DNA from: Pyrobaculum sp. 3827-6
GTDB lineage: Archaea; Thermoproteota; Thermoprotei; Thermoproteales; Thermoproteaceae
Length of the DNA stretch: 64,000 bases
Direction of reading: 5' to 3'
Assembly (NCBI RefSeq): GCF_025641885.1
Contig: NZ_JAOTQN010000002.1
Coordinates: 181,789 to 245,788, forward strand
Position numbers and translations under genes: made by a program. Of the stretch, positions 15,606 to 25,000 are shown piece after piece; the stretch's first letter is position 1; every line of letters starts with the position of its first letter. Below the pieces are notes generated by a model. That model had not been told where the DNA came from and ran no database searches. It was given only the letters and a program-made list of their open reading frames with translations.

Positions 15606-16649
15606 ATGCCCTGCAGGATTTGGCCTCCGGTAAACAAGGAGGAGTATAAAGGCGTGTGGGTCTACCTCGAACGGGATGGCGACAAGAGGCTGAAAGACGT
15701 GAGTTTGGAGCTACTGGGCAAGGCCAGGGAGTTGGCTCAGAAACTCGGAAACTCCCAAGTCGGCGGCGTGATTGTAGCGGGTAGTGAAGAAATGGCCCGT
15801 GAAGCCATTTACCACGGCGCTGATAAAGTTGTAATAATCGACAACCCGGATCTAAAGACGTACACACCTATGGAGTACGCCGAAGCCATCGCCCAAGTTG
15901 TGCAAAAGTACAAGCCAGAGATCTTCCTCATAGGAGCCACAAAGCGGGGTAGGGAGCTTGCGGCGTATATCGCAAACACTTTGACGACAGGGATAACAGC
16001 AGACTGCACCGCGCTGGAGGTGGACCCCAAGACCCGCGACTTGTTGCAAATACGCCCCACATTCGGCGGCACACAGCTAGCCACAATAAGAACGCCCCAG
16101 CGGCGTCCGCAAATGGCAAGCGTCAGACCCGGCGTATTTCCAAAACCGCAACGTGATACTAGCAGAACTGGAGAAATAATTGTAGAAAGAGTAGAGATAC
16201 CCACCAGAAGGACGCGTTTAGTATCTATCGAGAAGAGAATAGAGAGAGACATCGCAGATCTACCTCCTGTCGAATCCGCCGACGTTGTAGTGGCGGGAGG
16301 CAGAGGCCTGGGCTCCGCGGAGGGGTTTAAGCTACTAATAGACCTGGCCAAACTGCTCGACGGAACAGTAGGCGCGTCGCTTATGGCGGTGCGCGCCGGC
16401 TGGGCCCCCCACACTAGGCAGATAGGCCAGACCGGCAAGACAATACGCCCCAGGCTATACATAGCGGTTGGGATAAGCGGCGCCATACAGCATTTAATGG
16501 GCATCACAGAGGCCAAGACAATAGTCGCAATAAACCCAGACCCGCACGCGCCAATTATGGAAAACGCCGACTACGCCGTGGTGGGGGACTATAAACAGAT
16601 CTTACCAGTCTTAATCGAGGAAATAAGAAGGCTGAAAAATCAGCGTTAA
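15606..16649 (+). CDS. fixB: Electron transfer flavoprotein alpha subunit (FixB/EtfA)
   Basis: A 347-residue ETF alpha subunit. The C-terminal FAD domain is clear: VVVAGGRGLGSAEGFKLL, GASLMAVRAGWAPHTRQIGQ, and GISGAIQHLMGI followed by VAINPDPHAPI. It forms the FAD-binding heterodimer with FixA. As I recall, the Pyrobaculum aerophilum EtfABCX complex has been characterised as bifurcating, transferring electrons from NADH to menaquinone and ferredoxin. Its 3' end overlaps a candidate antisense C/D box sRNA. Confidence 0.93.
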   Translation: MPCRIWPPVNKEEYKGVWVYLERDGDKRLKDVSLELLGKARELAQKLGNSQVGGVIVAGSEEMAREAIYHGADKVVIIDNPDLKTYTPMEYAEAIAQVVQKYKPEIFLIGATKRGRELAAYIANTLTTGITADCTALEVDPKTRDLLQIRPTFGGTQLATIRTPQRRPQMASVRPGVFPKPQRDTSRTGEIIVERVEIPTRRTRLVSIEKRIERDIADLPPVESADVVVAGGRGLGSAEGFKLLIDLAKLLDGTVGASLMAVRAGWAPHTRQIGQTGKTIRPRLYIAVGISGAIQHLMGITEAKTIVAINPDPHAPIMENADYAVVGDYKQILPVLIEEIRRLKNQR

Positions 16650-16692
16650 TACCACTCTTCACACATCAGCGATCGGGGTCCTCCTCACTAAT
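16637..16692 (-). ncRNA. Candidate C/D box sRNA, antisense to the fixB 3' end
   Basis: On the minus strand: box C GTGAGGA (16688-16682), a 12-nt guide, D' CTGA (16669-16666), a 3-nt spacer, C' GTGAAGA (16662-16656), a second 12-nt guide, and D CTGA (16643-16640). Both guides have the compact spacing usual for Pyrobaculum sRNAs, although both C and C' boxes carry one deviation from RTGATGA. A TATA-like AAATAAATAAC lies about 25 nt upstream, back to back with the PCNA promoter. Targets were not identified. Confidence 0.6.
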
Positions 16693-16740
16693 ACATCACA
16701 GCTAAACACAGTTATTTATTTCTGCAAGTTGGTAAGTTTT

Positions 16741-17511
16741 ATGAGTGCAAGAGCTTTATTCCCAAAGGGCAAGGAGCCTCGCTACGCCTTTGAGGTCCTT
16801 ATCAAAATGTTGCCCGAGGCTGTGCTCAGTTTCTCCAGCGATGGCATAGCCCTCAAGGCGCTCGACCCCACTAAGACCACGCTCTTCGACTTGAGATTCA
16901 ACGCCACGGCCTTGGAGGACTACTTCGTCGAGGAGGAGACCAAGGTGGGGCTTATCTTCACCACAATCAAAGACGTAATCAAGCGTGTAGGCGCCACAGA
17001 GAAGCTGGAGCTCGAGGTTGACAGGGAGAGAAACCGGTTTTCGCTCTACATATACCCCAAAAGAGGCAAAGACGTCGGACTAACAAGGCGCTTCTCCTTC
17101 CCCATAGTGCAAGTCGTTGAAGAGGAGATACCTGAGCTGGCTGTGTCTTTCGACGCCTCTTTCGAGATAGACTCAGATGTACTAGACGACACCCTGTCCA
17201 TGGTCGCCGGGGTGTCCGACTGGGTGCAGATAGCGGTGGCTCCAGAGAAGGTGTCGTTCAGGGGTATTGGGGAAGGCGGGAAGGCGTCCGAAACCGAGTT
17301 GGGCTTTGACAGCGAATCTGTGTTCAATATATCTGCCGAGGAACCCGTGTCCGGGAAGTATACTGTAGAGATGCTTAGAGACATCAATAGTAAAATGAAG
17401 AGCATTTCAAAACGCGTAAAAGTGGAAGTCTCAACTGGGAAGCCTATTAGACTAACCTACGAATTTACAACAGGCACATTTATAGCCGTTGTAGCTCCGA
17501 GAGTAGATTAG
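16741..17511 (+). CDS. pcn: DNA polymerase sliding clamp (PCNA)
   Basis: A 256-residue PCNA with the two-fold internal fold. The N-terminal RYAFEVLIKMLPEAVLSFSSDGIALKAL and the interdomain connecting loop region (VVEEEIPEL) are visible, as is the C-terminal TYEFTTGTFIAVVAPRV. I chose ATG 16741 over TTG 16729 because the TTATTTATTT box is about 25 nt upstream. It would be loaded by the RFC encoded nearby and bound by FEN1, whose C-terminal PIP box is also in this window. Crenarchaea often have several PCNA paralogs; I cannot tell which one this is. Confidence 0.95.
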   Translation: MSARALFPKGKEPRYAFEVLIKMLPEAVLSFSSDGIALKALDPTKTTLFDLRFNATALEDYFVEEETKVGLIFTTIKDVIKRVGATEKLELEVDRERNRFSLYIYPKRGKDVGLTRRFSFPIVQVVEEEIPELAVSFDASFEIDSDVLDDTLSMVAGVSDWVQIAVAPEKVSFRGIGEGGKASETELGFDSESVFNISAEEPVSGKYTVEMLRDINSKMKSISKRVKVEVSTGKPIRLTYEFTTGTFIAVVAPRVD

Positions 17512-17541
17512 AAATAGAAATAAAAAGGAAAGCCCAATTAT

Positions 17542-17598
17542 TTACGTGATGTCAGCTGGTATTGCTGATTCGTGAAGAGAGACACCAATTCTGAATTT
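17542..17598 (+). ncRNA. Candidate C/D box sRNA between pcn and sdhD
   Basis: Box C GTGATGT is at 17546-17552 and a 12-nt guide runs to D' CTGA at 17565-17568. After a 3-nt spacer come C' GTGAAGA at 17572-17578, a 12-nt guide, and D CTGA at 17591-17594. An AAATAAAAAGG box lies about 26 nt upstream. The D' guide is complementary to AATACCAGC, a word I recall from the 530-loop region of crenarchaeal 16S rRNA, so 16S methylation is a reasonable guess. It just touches the end of the convergent sdhD gene. Confidence 0.7.
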
Positions 17599-17948
17599 TA
17601 TGGGACAAATACTAGTGTATAAAACAACATTATGGCCGTTATTACCATAATTGCATTGATAACGATATCAAGTATTTTTCTCCCATTTTCACTTTTAATA
17701 ATTTCTCCAAGTATTCTTCTCATACCATGAGATCCGTGAACAACCCAATTTACAGCAACTATTACCCATATCAAGCCCCATCCTATTTTTTCGAGAGCAT
17801 ATGGTATAATAACTAATGGGTGTGTGGACATCGCCTTACTGAGTGGTATATAGCCTAGCGCGATCGCCGCTATGATCACGGCTGGCATGCCTATGATCAT
17901 TACCAATGCGCTTATGATTATAACGAGACGCTCAGTACTGCCTCTCAT
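17598..17948 (-). CDS. sdhD: Succinate dehydrogenase membrane anchor subunit
   Basis: A 116-residue hydrophobic protein with three apparent membrane helices (LVIIISALVMIIGMPAVIIA, a middle segment around LIWVIVAVNWVVHG and a C-terminal IVINAIMVITAIMLFYTLVF). Position as last gene of sdhABCD identifies it more than sequence does. His in the WVVHGSHGMRR segment could be a heme or quinone-site ligand. I chose ATG 17948, which overlaps the sdhC stop as ATGA, over the ATG at 17954. Confidence 0.8.
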   Translation of the reverse strand: MRGSTERLVIIISALVMIIGMPAVIIAAIALGYIPLSKAMSTHPLVIIPYALEKIGWGLIWVIVAVNWVVHGSHGMRRILGEIIKSENGRKILDIVINAIMVITAIMLFYTLVFVP

Positions 17949-18367
17949 GGCCATGTTTCAGATCCGTAGACTATTAAATATATTCCCAGCGCTGTTCCTA
18001 CGATAGTACCCACAATTGTAAGCGCCACGAGTAACAAATGTAACGTGGATGTTCTTAACGCTGGCACTGGTCTTATTGGATCGCGCCTAGGCCACCCCTT
18101 TATAATTCCCAGTTCTATCAACACTATCCTTAGACCATTTATGCCATGGAAGAGTATCGAAAATACAAATAACGCCGCCAATAACTTACCCAGAGGTGTC
18201 ATGTCCAGTTTTAAAGCCTCTTCCCACGACCCATGTAATGCCACGAGATAGGGCCTTACGAATACGAAAAGCACTAAATATATAGCTGTTAATCTATGTA
18301 TCACGAAGAACAGCCGCTCGTAATTGAGATTTCTGAACCACTCTCCAACACCTTTACCAGCCCTCAT
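17945..18367 (-). CDS. sdhC: Succinate dehydrogenase cytochrome b-type subunit
   Basis: A protein of 140 residues with three membrane helices and the SdhC-like opening NYERLFFVIHRLTAIYLVLF, in which the His near the first helix is a likely heme ligand. The second helix has FHGINGLRIVLIELG, the usual SdhC His-Gly-Arg pattern. The start at ATG 18367 overlaps the sdhB stop (ATGA); a longer frame from 18439 would overlap sdhB and is not needed. Confidence 0.85.
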   Translation of the reverse strand: MRAGKGVGEWFRNLNYERLFFVIHRLTAIYLVLFVFVRPYLVALHGSWEEALKLDMTPLGKLLAALFVFSILFHGINGLRIVLIELGIIKGWPRRDPIRPVPALRTSTLHLLLVALTIVGTIVGTALGIYLIVYGSETWP

Positions 18368-19074
18368 GGCTTCCTCCTCCTCAGTATTGCGGCCTTTAGT
18401 AGCTGTATGGCGTATCCGGGATCCACGCCGCGGGGACACACAGCGCTACATGTATACGCCAGGTGGCACGGCCACACACCGTCTTCCGTGTCAATTAGCT
18501 TTTTCCTTTCCTCCCATCCCTTGTCCCTACTGTCGGCGCTCCACCTATATGCCGCGTTCAGCGCCATAGGACCGAGGAACTTGTCGTTAGATCCTAGAAT
18601 TGGACATGCAGCCATACACAATCCACACTGGATGCAGTATGCAAAATTATAATACCTCTCGAGCTCCTCAGGCTTCTGGCCAAACTCTTTGTCACTTTCA
18701 TATATCTCCTTTACGTCTCGAATTATATACGGCTTCACCGCCCTCACCTTTTCAAAATCAGGCTCGAGATCAACCACGAGATCTTTAACAACTTTGTGAT
18801 TCCAAAGCGGCTCCACTACGATGCGGCTATCTCCCAGCTCTGAGAGTAGCGTCTGGCATGCTAGACGAGGCACGCCATTTATCACCATTCCGCAAGACCC
18901 GCAAATGGCCATGCGGCAACTATAACGAACCGCCAGTGTGGGGTCTTGTTCCTCCTTTATTTTAACCAGTACATCAAGCACTGAAATCTTTTCCGAGGGC
19001 ACCTCAACTTTATACTCCTGCCACCAAGTTCTCGATCCGTCGAATCTCTTCACCTTGACGACTAGGGACTTCAT
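18364..19074 (-). CDS. sdhB: Succinate dehydrogenase iron-sulfur subunit
   Basis: A 236-residue subunit carrying electrons from the flavoprotein to the membrane anchor. The [2Fe-2S] ligands are C53, C58, C61 and C73. The [4Fe-4S] set is C147, C150 and C153 with C213, and the third set is C157, C203 and C209, giving the usual two ferredoxin-like motifs (CIQCGLCMAACP and a C-terminal CPRGVDP). Start ATG 19074 is one base past the sdhA stop. Confidence 0.93.
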   Translation of the reverse strand: MKSLVVKVKRFDGSRTWWQEYKVEVPSEKISVLDVLVKIKEEQDPTLAVRYSCRMAICGSCGMVINGVPRLACQTLLSELGDSRIVVEPLWNHKVVKDLVVDLEPDFEKVRAVKPYIIRDVKEIYESDKEFGQKPEELERYYNFAYCIQCGLCMAACPILGSNDKFLGPMALNAAYRWSADSRDKGWEERKKLIDTEDGVWPCHLAYTCSAVCPRGVDPGYAIQLLKAAILRRRKP

Positions 19075-19075
19075 G

Positions 19076-20821
19076 TCAATACCTCCTCTCTTCCGGTTGC
19101 CATTTAGTTATTGTAACTGGCGTATATACTAGCTTCAACTCGCCGCCGTACATATAGGCAACCGTGTGCTTAAGCCAGTTAACGTCGTCTCTCTTCGGGT
19201 AGTCTAACCGGTAGTGGGCTCCCCGAGACTCCGACCTCGCATAGGCGCCGATGCCTACAACCATCGCCAAATCTAGCATGCCGTCCACCTCAAGCGCATC
19301 TTTCAAATTCTGGTTGTAAACACGGCTACTATCAACAACTCTGAAGGAGGAGAACTCTCTGAGCTTTTTAAGTTTGGCGAGGCCCTCCGCCATGGAAGAG
19401 CCGTGTCTAAATGGTCCGAAGTGCTCCTCCATTATGTCGTTCAACTGTTTCTTCACCTCGTAGGGAGAGGGGGCGTTCTGCTCTTTATGTAGAAGTCTAT
19501 CGAATACGCGGCTTTCCTCGCCTTTCGCGACGTCAAGTAGCTTCCCGTCTGGGGAGGGGAGTCGCGAGGTCTCTAAGACATATTTAGCGGCTTGCTCACC
19601 TGTAAGTCTGCCCCAGACGGAGCACTCGCTTAGCGAATTAGAGCCGAGTCTGTTAGCGCCGTGGATATTGACAGACGCCGCCTCGCCGGCCGCCCACAGG
19701 CCCCTAACCCATTTGCCGTCCGCCGTCAACACGCGGCCCCATGTATCTGTATGTATCCCCCCCATTGTGTAGTGGACAGCCGGCCTCACCGGGATGGGCT
19801 CCGATAGTACGTCGATACCGGCGTACTTATGAGCGAGCTCTCTAATAAACGGAATACGTCTGTTAATCCTCTCCTCGCCCAAGTGTCTGAGATCCAGCCC
19901 GACGTAACACATACCCGACTCGTGCTGGAACCCCCTTCCCTCCATACACTCCGTCAATATGGCCCTCGACACTATATCCCTGGGAGCAAGTTCCATCCTC
20001 TGGGGGGCGTACCTTTTCATAAAGCGCTCTCCCTCCTTGTTTATTAGATAACCTCCCTCGCCCCTGGCCGCCTCGCTTACAAGTATCCCGCTAGGGACCA
20101 GGGCTGTGGGGTGCCACTGGACAAACTCCATATCCTTTATGGCAAGCCCCGCCCTCAGGGCATATCCCAAAGTCTCGCCAGTGGTGGAGTGCGCCGTGGT
20201 GGTGAAGCGGTAGAGCCTGCCGGCGCCCCCCGTCGCGATAATCCCAGCCTTTCCGTAGAAAAATTTGAACTCTCCTCTCTTCAAGTCGTACGCAGTGACA
20301 CCCTTAAATTCACCGTCTTCGATGATGAATTTGGTTACAAAATGTTCGTGGTATACGTGGATGTTGTCGAACCTCCTGGTTTCTGAAAACAGCGTGGACA
20401 TTATGAAAAATCCCGTCTTGTCGGCGGCGAAGGTGGTTCTGGGAATCGACATCCCTCCAAAAGGCCTCTGCGAAATCCGGCCATCTGGCTCCCTGCTCCA
20501 GGGCACGCCTATTCTCTCGAGATACCTCACCTCCTTAGGCGCGTACTCCACGAGAATCTGTACTGCGTCTTGATCTGCGAGAAAGTCGCTGCCCTTAACG
20601 GTGTCGTAGGCATGTAGCTCCAGCGAGTCGCCGGTTTTATCGGGATAGAGAACCGCCGACATGCCGCCTTCTGCAGATAAGCTGTGGCTACGCATCGCCT
20701 GTATCTTCGACAAAATTGCTATTGATATCCTCCCGCCGCTGGCCCACGCCGCCGCGGTGGCGGCCCTTAAACCAGCAATTCCAGAGCCGACTATAATTAG
20801 GTCGTACTTCAAAACCTCCAT
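19076..20821 (-). CDS. sdhA: Succinate dehydrogenase flavoprotein subunit
   Basis: A 581-residue flavoprotein oxidising succinate to fumarate. The FAD dinucleotide motif [11 protein letters not shown] is near residue 12. [11 protein letters not shown] supplies the His region for covalent FAD linkage, and the active-site region [21 protein letters not shown] and [10 protein letters not shown] are intact. It is first gene of sdhABCD; a TAATTAATTATAT box lies about 30 nt upstream. In this respiratory organism it links the TCA cycle to the quinone pool, though a fumarate reductase direction cannot be excluded from sequence. Confidence 0.94.
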   Translation of the reverse strand: MEVLKYDLIIVGSGIAGLRAATAAAWASGGRISIAILSKIQAMRSHSLSAEGGMSAVLYPDKTGDSLELHAYDTVKGSDFLADQDAVQILVEYAPKEVRYLERIGVPWSREPDGRISQRPFGGMSIPRTTFAADKTGFFIMSTLFSETRRFDNIHVYHEHFVTKFIIEDGEFKGVTAYDLKRGEFKFFYGKAGIIATGGAGRLYRFTTTAHSTTGETLGYALRAGLAIKDMEFVQWHPTALVPSGILVSEAARGEGGYLINKEGERFMKRYAPQRMELAPRDIVSRAILTECMEGRGFQHESGMCYVGLDLRHLGEERINRRIPFIRELAHKYAGIDVLSEPIPVRPAVHYTMGGIHTDTWGRVLTADGKWVRGLWAAGEAASVNIHGANRLGSNSLSECSVWGRLTGEQAAKYVLETSRLPSPDGKLLDVAKGEESRVFDRLLHKEQNAPSPYEVKKQLNDIMEEHFGPFRHGSSMAEGLAKLKKLREFSSFRVVDSSRVYNQNLKDALEVDGMLDLAMVVGIGAYARSESRGAHYRLDYPKRDDVNWLKHTVAYMYGGELKLVYTPVTITKWQPEERRY

Positions 20822-20925
20822 AATAATTCAGTACGTTTGAGATAATTAATTATATTTCGACAGGAGCCCAAAGCTTATTCATCTACACTGCGGCAAGGTT
20901 TAAAACTACAGATCCAAGAAAGTTA

Positions 20926-21528
20926 GTGGCTTTATCTGTTGTGTGGATAAGACGTGAGGGTGTAGATCTCTGCGAGGGACAGGTGCTGGCTAGATGTTGC
21001 ATAGGAGAGATATGTGCAGATGTGCCGATAGACGCCCAGGTGGCGCCCGGCGTCTATCCGCTCGAAGAGGCGGCAAAGTCACCAAGTCTGAAAACATGTA
21101 TCGAGGTGTTAAATCGACAGAAAGAAAAAGGTCTGCGGAGAATAGAGGTATGTAAACAGAGAGAATCGACTAAGTGTGCCAAGAAACTCGCGGAACAGAT
21201 ACTTTTGAAATACGGAGGGCCCATCCTCTTGGTCGGGTACAGCGATAGCGTTGCCAACGTGTTGCTTTCTCTCGCCGATGGCGCAGTCGCCGACGCCGAG
21301 GGCAGGCTCTATCCCTACGAATTTGTAGATGTAACTAACCCGCACAATTGGGTTGAAAAGGCGCGCGTTGTAGTCATCGCGCCGGGGGCGTTGCAATATG
21401 TAGACATAGCTGAACTTGTAAAAAAAGCAAAAGAGCTAGGCAAGCCCGTGGTAATGTACGGGGCGTTGTCAGCCCTCTACAAAGACCTGGGTATAGAATA
21501 TTTCTGTCCATACGGTTTAAAAGTATAG
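20926..21528 (+). CDS. Hypothetical protein with Rossmann-like C-terminal half
   Basis: A 200-residue Cys-rich protein; the N-terminal half has CEGQVLARCCIGEIC and later CKQRESTKC. The second half has strand-turn-helix patterning reminiscent of DUF364-type putative metal-chelation proteins (GPILLVGYSDSVANVLLSL, then RVVVIAPGALQYVDIAELV and KPVVMYGALSALYKDLG). The similarity is by eye only. Start GTG 20926 has TTTAAAAC about 26-30 nt upstream. It is divergent from sdhABCD. Confidence 0.6.
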   Translation: MALSVVWIRREGVDLCEGQVLARCCIGEICADVPIDAQVAPGVYPLEEAAKSPSLKTCIEVLNRQKEKGLRRIEVCKQRESTKCAKKLAEQILLKYGGPILLVGYSDSVANVLLSLADGAVADAEGRLYPYEFVDVTNPHNWVEKARVVVIAPGALQYVDIAELVKKAKELGKPVVMYGALSALYKDLGIEYFCPYGLKV

Positions 21529-21566
21529 TAAAGCAAGACATATAAGCCAAACACAACACTACCTAT

Positions 21567-22004
21567 GTGAAGTTTTATGAACGCTCAGCCGGCGCCGTAG
21601 TGTACGCCATAGACAGCCGCGGCGTACTCTACCTACTCCTCCACGGAAAATACGGCTGGGACTTCCCCCACGGCCTAGTCCACCTATACGAAACCGACGA
21701 AGCCGCCGCCCTCAGAGAAATACACGAGGAGACCGGGCTTAAAGTCGAGCTAATACCTGCTTTTAGAGAAGAAATCCGCTACAAGTACTCCAAGCGGGGC
21801 CGCACCATCTACCGAGAGGTAATATACTTCCTAGCCCGCGCCAGCGACAGAGACGTAACTCTCTCAAAAGAACACGACGCCTACATCTGGGCAACCAAAG
21901 AAGAGGCGCTCAAACTTATTTCACGCGACGAGACAAGAGCCGTCTTGCTCAAGGCGTGGAGAAAAATCCTAGAAATAGAGAAGCTAATGGAGAAAATTAA
22001 CTAA
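21567..22004 (+). CDS. NUDIX hydrolase, possible Ap4A hydrolase
   Basis: A 145-residue protein with a perfect Nudix box starting at G49: GLVHLYE, seven residues, then REIHEETGL. The N-terminal ERSAGAVVYAIDSRGVLYLL is typical of archaeal diadenosine-polyphosphate hydrolases of this family, which clear Ap4A or related dinucleotides; substrate is inferred. Start GTG 21567 follows an ATATAAGCC box by about 26 nt. The last 8 bp overlap the convergent subtilase gene. Confidence 0.85.
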   Translation: MKFYERSAGAVVYAIDSRGVLYLLLHGKYGWDFPHGLVHLYETDEAAALREIHEETGLKVELIPAFREEIRYKYSKRGRTIYREVIYFLARASDRDVTLSKEHDAYIWATKEEALKLISRDETRAVLLKAWRKILEIEKLMEKIN

Positions 22005-25000
22005 TTACAGAGACGCCCTCAACGGCGTACCACGGATACCTGTAGAACTTATCGCCGCTGATCCTAGACCACACAGCGTTGTCCGGCGAATACAGCAGAG
22101 CCACGTAGTCCACGAACACTGGCAACCTGATGAAGTACATGCTGAACCGCAAGTCGTCGCTTATTGTGGCCATAGGCACAACCAACCCGCCGCCTAGCAC
22201 CGAGGCAGACTTCAGAGCAAAGAGGTAGCTAATAGGCGGCCTGCTCAGCACTACCCTAACATATGGAGACGTAGTTATAGTAATCGGGCTGTCTCCAGTC
22301 TCTATAAACGGCCGCACTACGCCGCTTATCGCCTCAGAGGTGCCGCACCCGCCGTAGAGCGTAGTCCTGGCGACAATGGCGAAGCTCCTAGCGCCAACCA
22401 CTGGATACGAAGCAGACATAGTTTGGTACAGCAACCCCGGCGCCACTATAGGAACCGCGAAAGACGCGGCGGGCAACGCCAGTGCCTTGGCCTGTCCACC
22501 GACGCCAGTCCAGTTAAACTTGCCAGAGCCCAGATAGCTGTGATACGTCACGCCTTGGTTCCTGAAGTTGCCGGCAAAGAAACCGCTGTCCGTAACTGTA
22601 TATAGAATTAGTGACGTGTTGATGCATCTCCACCTGAAGTCCACATACAAGCCCCTTGCCAAAGTTGGGGTAGAGACATAGTAGACTCTCCAGTCGCCGG
22701 ACTCATACCTCCACGCCCAGTCGTTGCCTCCCCTCACTTCGCTGGCGTTGTACCAGCTGTCAGACCTCCCGGAGGTGAGCACATACTGGGTATTCACAGG
22801 CACGCTGGCCCGCACCACGTAGCTCAGCGGCACCACGTAAGAAGTGCCGTTGACGTTAAGTACAATTAGCCTCTCATAAACCGTGGGAGCCGCATTGGAA
22901 GGCGGAGTTACCCTCACAACAAACGTATAGCGCTGACCCGGCGCTAATGTAACGGCGCTGGGGGTTATGCTCGCATCTGGAGCTGTAACTCTCTTATACG
23001 CCACCACCTCAAGGGTGACTGGCACAGATGCTGGGTAGGGCGCCGTGACAGGTCTAATATCTATTCTCAAAACAAGCCTCTGGCCGGGTTCTAGCTTAGC
23101 CGAGAGTTTCGACACGGGCACCTCCACGGCGGTGCCGCGCTGGTAGCCGTAGTTTATCCACGTAAGCTCGTTGACAGCAATACGGCTGTCGCCGTTGAGA
23201 TCCGTCCAGCCGAATACCCACAGCACAGGCCTCACGTTGTTGACGTAGTCAAACTCGGGATCAAAGGCTGAGAAGCTGTAGGCAATTCTAAACACCACGA
23301 GATCTGCCTGTCTCAGCACGTCCTCATCAAAGCCTAGTAGTTGCATCGTGAAGTACCCCCCCACTGTCCTCACCGGTATGTTCAGCGTAGTGGTCTTCCT
23401 GTAGATTGGTGCAAGGGTCTGCACGGAGGCGGATACGGCGAGTCTAGAGCCTACTGCAGTTACTGTTAATGTGCCGACTGCTTGTACGCCGGGATTTGCA
23501 GTGAGGTACATACTGGTCATGCCGAGGGACGGCTGGGGGACGCCCGTCTGCAGATATGCGGCCCACTGTGGGGTTAATACGTTATTCATTAAGTATCCAA
23601 AGTATAGAGGTATGTTGACTCTCCACTGGAAGCTCCAAGAATCGCCGAGATTAACGACGGAGTTAGTCTGGAAGAGGGCCACCGGCGTCTTGGGGGCGGG
23701 AAGGCCGTAGTAGGCGCGGGCGGCTATGACGGCCGCCGTGGCGTTTACAAAGCCGTGGCCAGCTGTAAACGGCGTGTAGCCAATATCAATTGCTGTGCTG
23801 GCTATGAACTGCCTCACGAGGAACGGATCGACAGCCGCTGGGTCAACCTTATCAGCCACCGCGCTCAGCACAAGCGCGACTACGCCGGCGGTTAGAGGCG
23901 TAGCTTGAGAAGTACCGCCGAATGTGTCCCAGTCCTCTGGTATGCCGTAGTAGTACCTGCCCCACCCAACTGGATAAGCCGCGATTCCAAATGCGCCTAT
24001 ATTGACAACATCGGGCTTTACATAGCCCGCGACCGTCGGCCCCCTTAGGGACCAGCTTATTATGTCGCCCCATCTAAATCCGTAGAAGGGAGTGCCGAGG
24101 GCTAGCCAGAAGTGGCCGCTTGTCGCAGCGCCGACCGTAATGGCGCCCGCCGCCGCGCCGGGGCTTGTAATTGTGCCAAAGCCGTAGCCGCCGTTTCCAC
24201 CTGCATGCACCACAACGATGCCTGGGTAGTCTCTGTCAAGGAACCCCCGCGCCGCCAGGGCGTTTATCACCGCGGACTCGAAATCGTAGCCGAACGCGGC
24301 GTAGTCGTAGATAAATCCAGAGATCCCCCAGCTGTTGCTAATGACGTGGGCCCTTTTTTGCCTAGTCCAGTACCACTGACCGTCTTGGTTAACGTCAAAG
24401 CCGGCGGCCCACATCATGCCAGCCTCAACCATACCCCACCACAGACCCTTTACGCCGAGCACCTTGGCCCCAGGCGCGATGCTTCTAAGCCTCTGCTGGC
24501 CTAGGTAACCGAGGTCGTACACAGCCCTCCCCCTCCCAGCGGCTACCGAGCTACAGGCGGTGCCGTGGCTATTGAAGTCGTAGAATATGCTTAGGTAGTT
24601 GCCCGAAAGGTCCCAGCCCGGGTAGAACTTGGCGTATACATCTAGCCACAGCCCCCAGTCGTAGAAGTAGCCCCCGGCGACGCCGAGGCTAATAGTCGGC
24701 GCCGTTGGGCTGTCTACTATGAGTCTATTCCCGAAGTACCTCAGCTCCGGGTCGTCTGAGAAGTCGCAGTTGTTGTTCAGATCGACACGCGCCGCCGTGT
24801 AGACCCCGGGCTGGTCAGGGTCGTACATAACCACGCCCACCTTTACGACGCCGCCGTACCACGGTATGTAGAGATAAGTCATGCCAAACTTGTAGACACC
24901 ACTCTTACTTACCAAGCCGGTGACAGCGTAGTTGCATGTGGCGTTAACTCTGTTTACCATCGGTCCGTCTATTACATAAAATGTTTGGCCGCTTGTCTGT

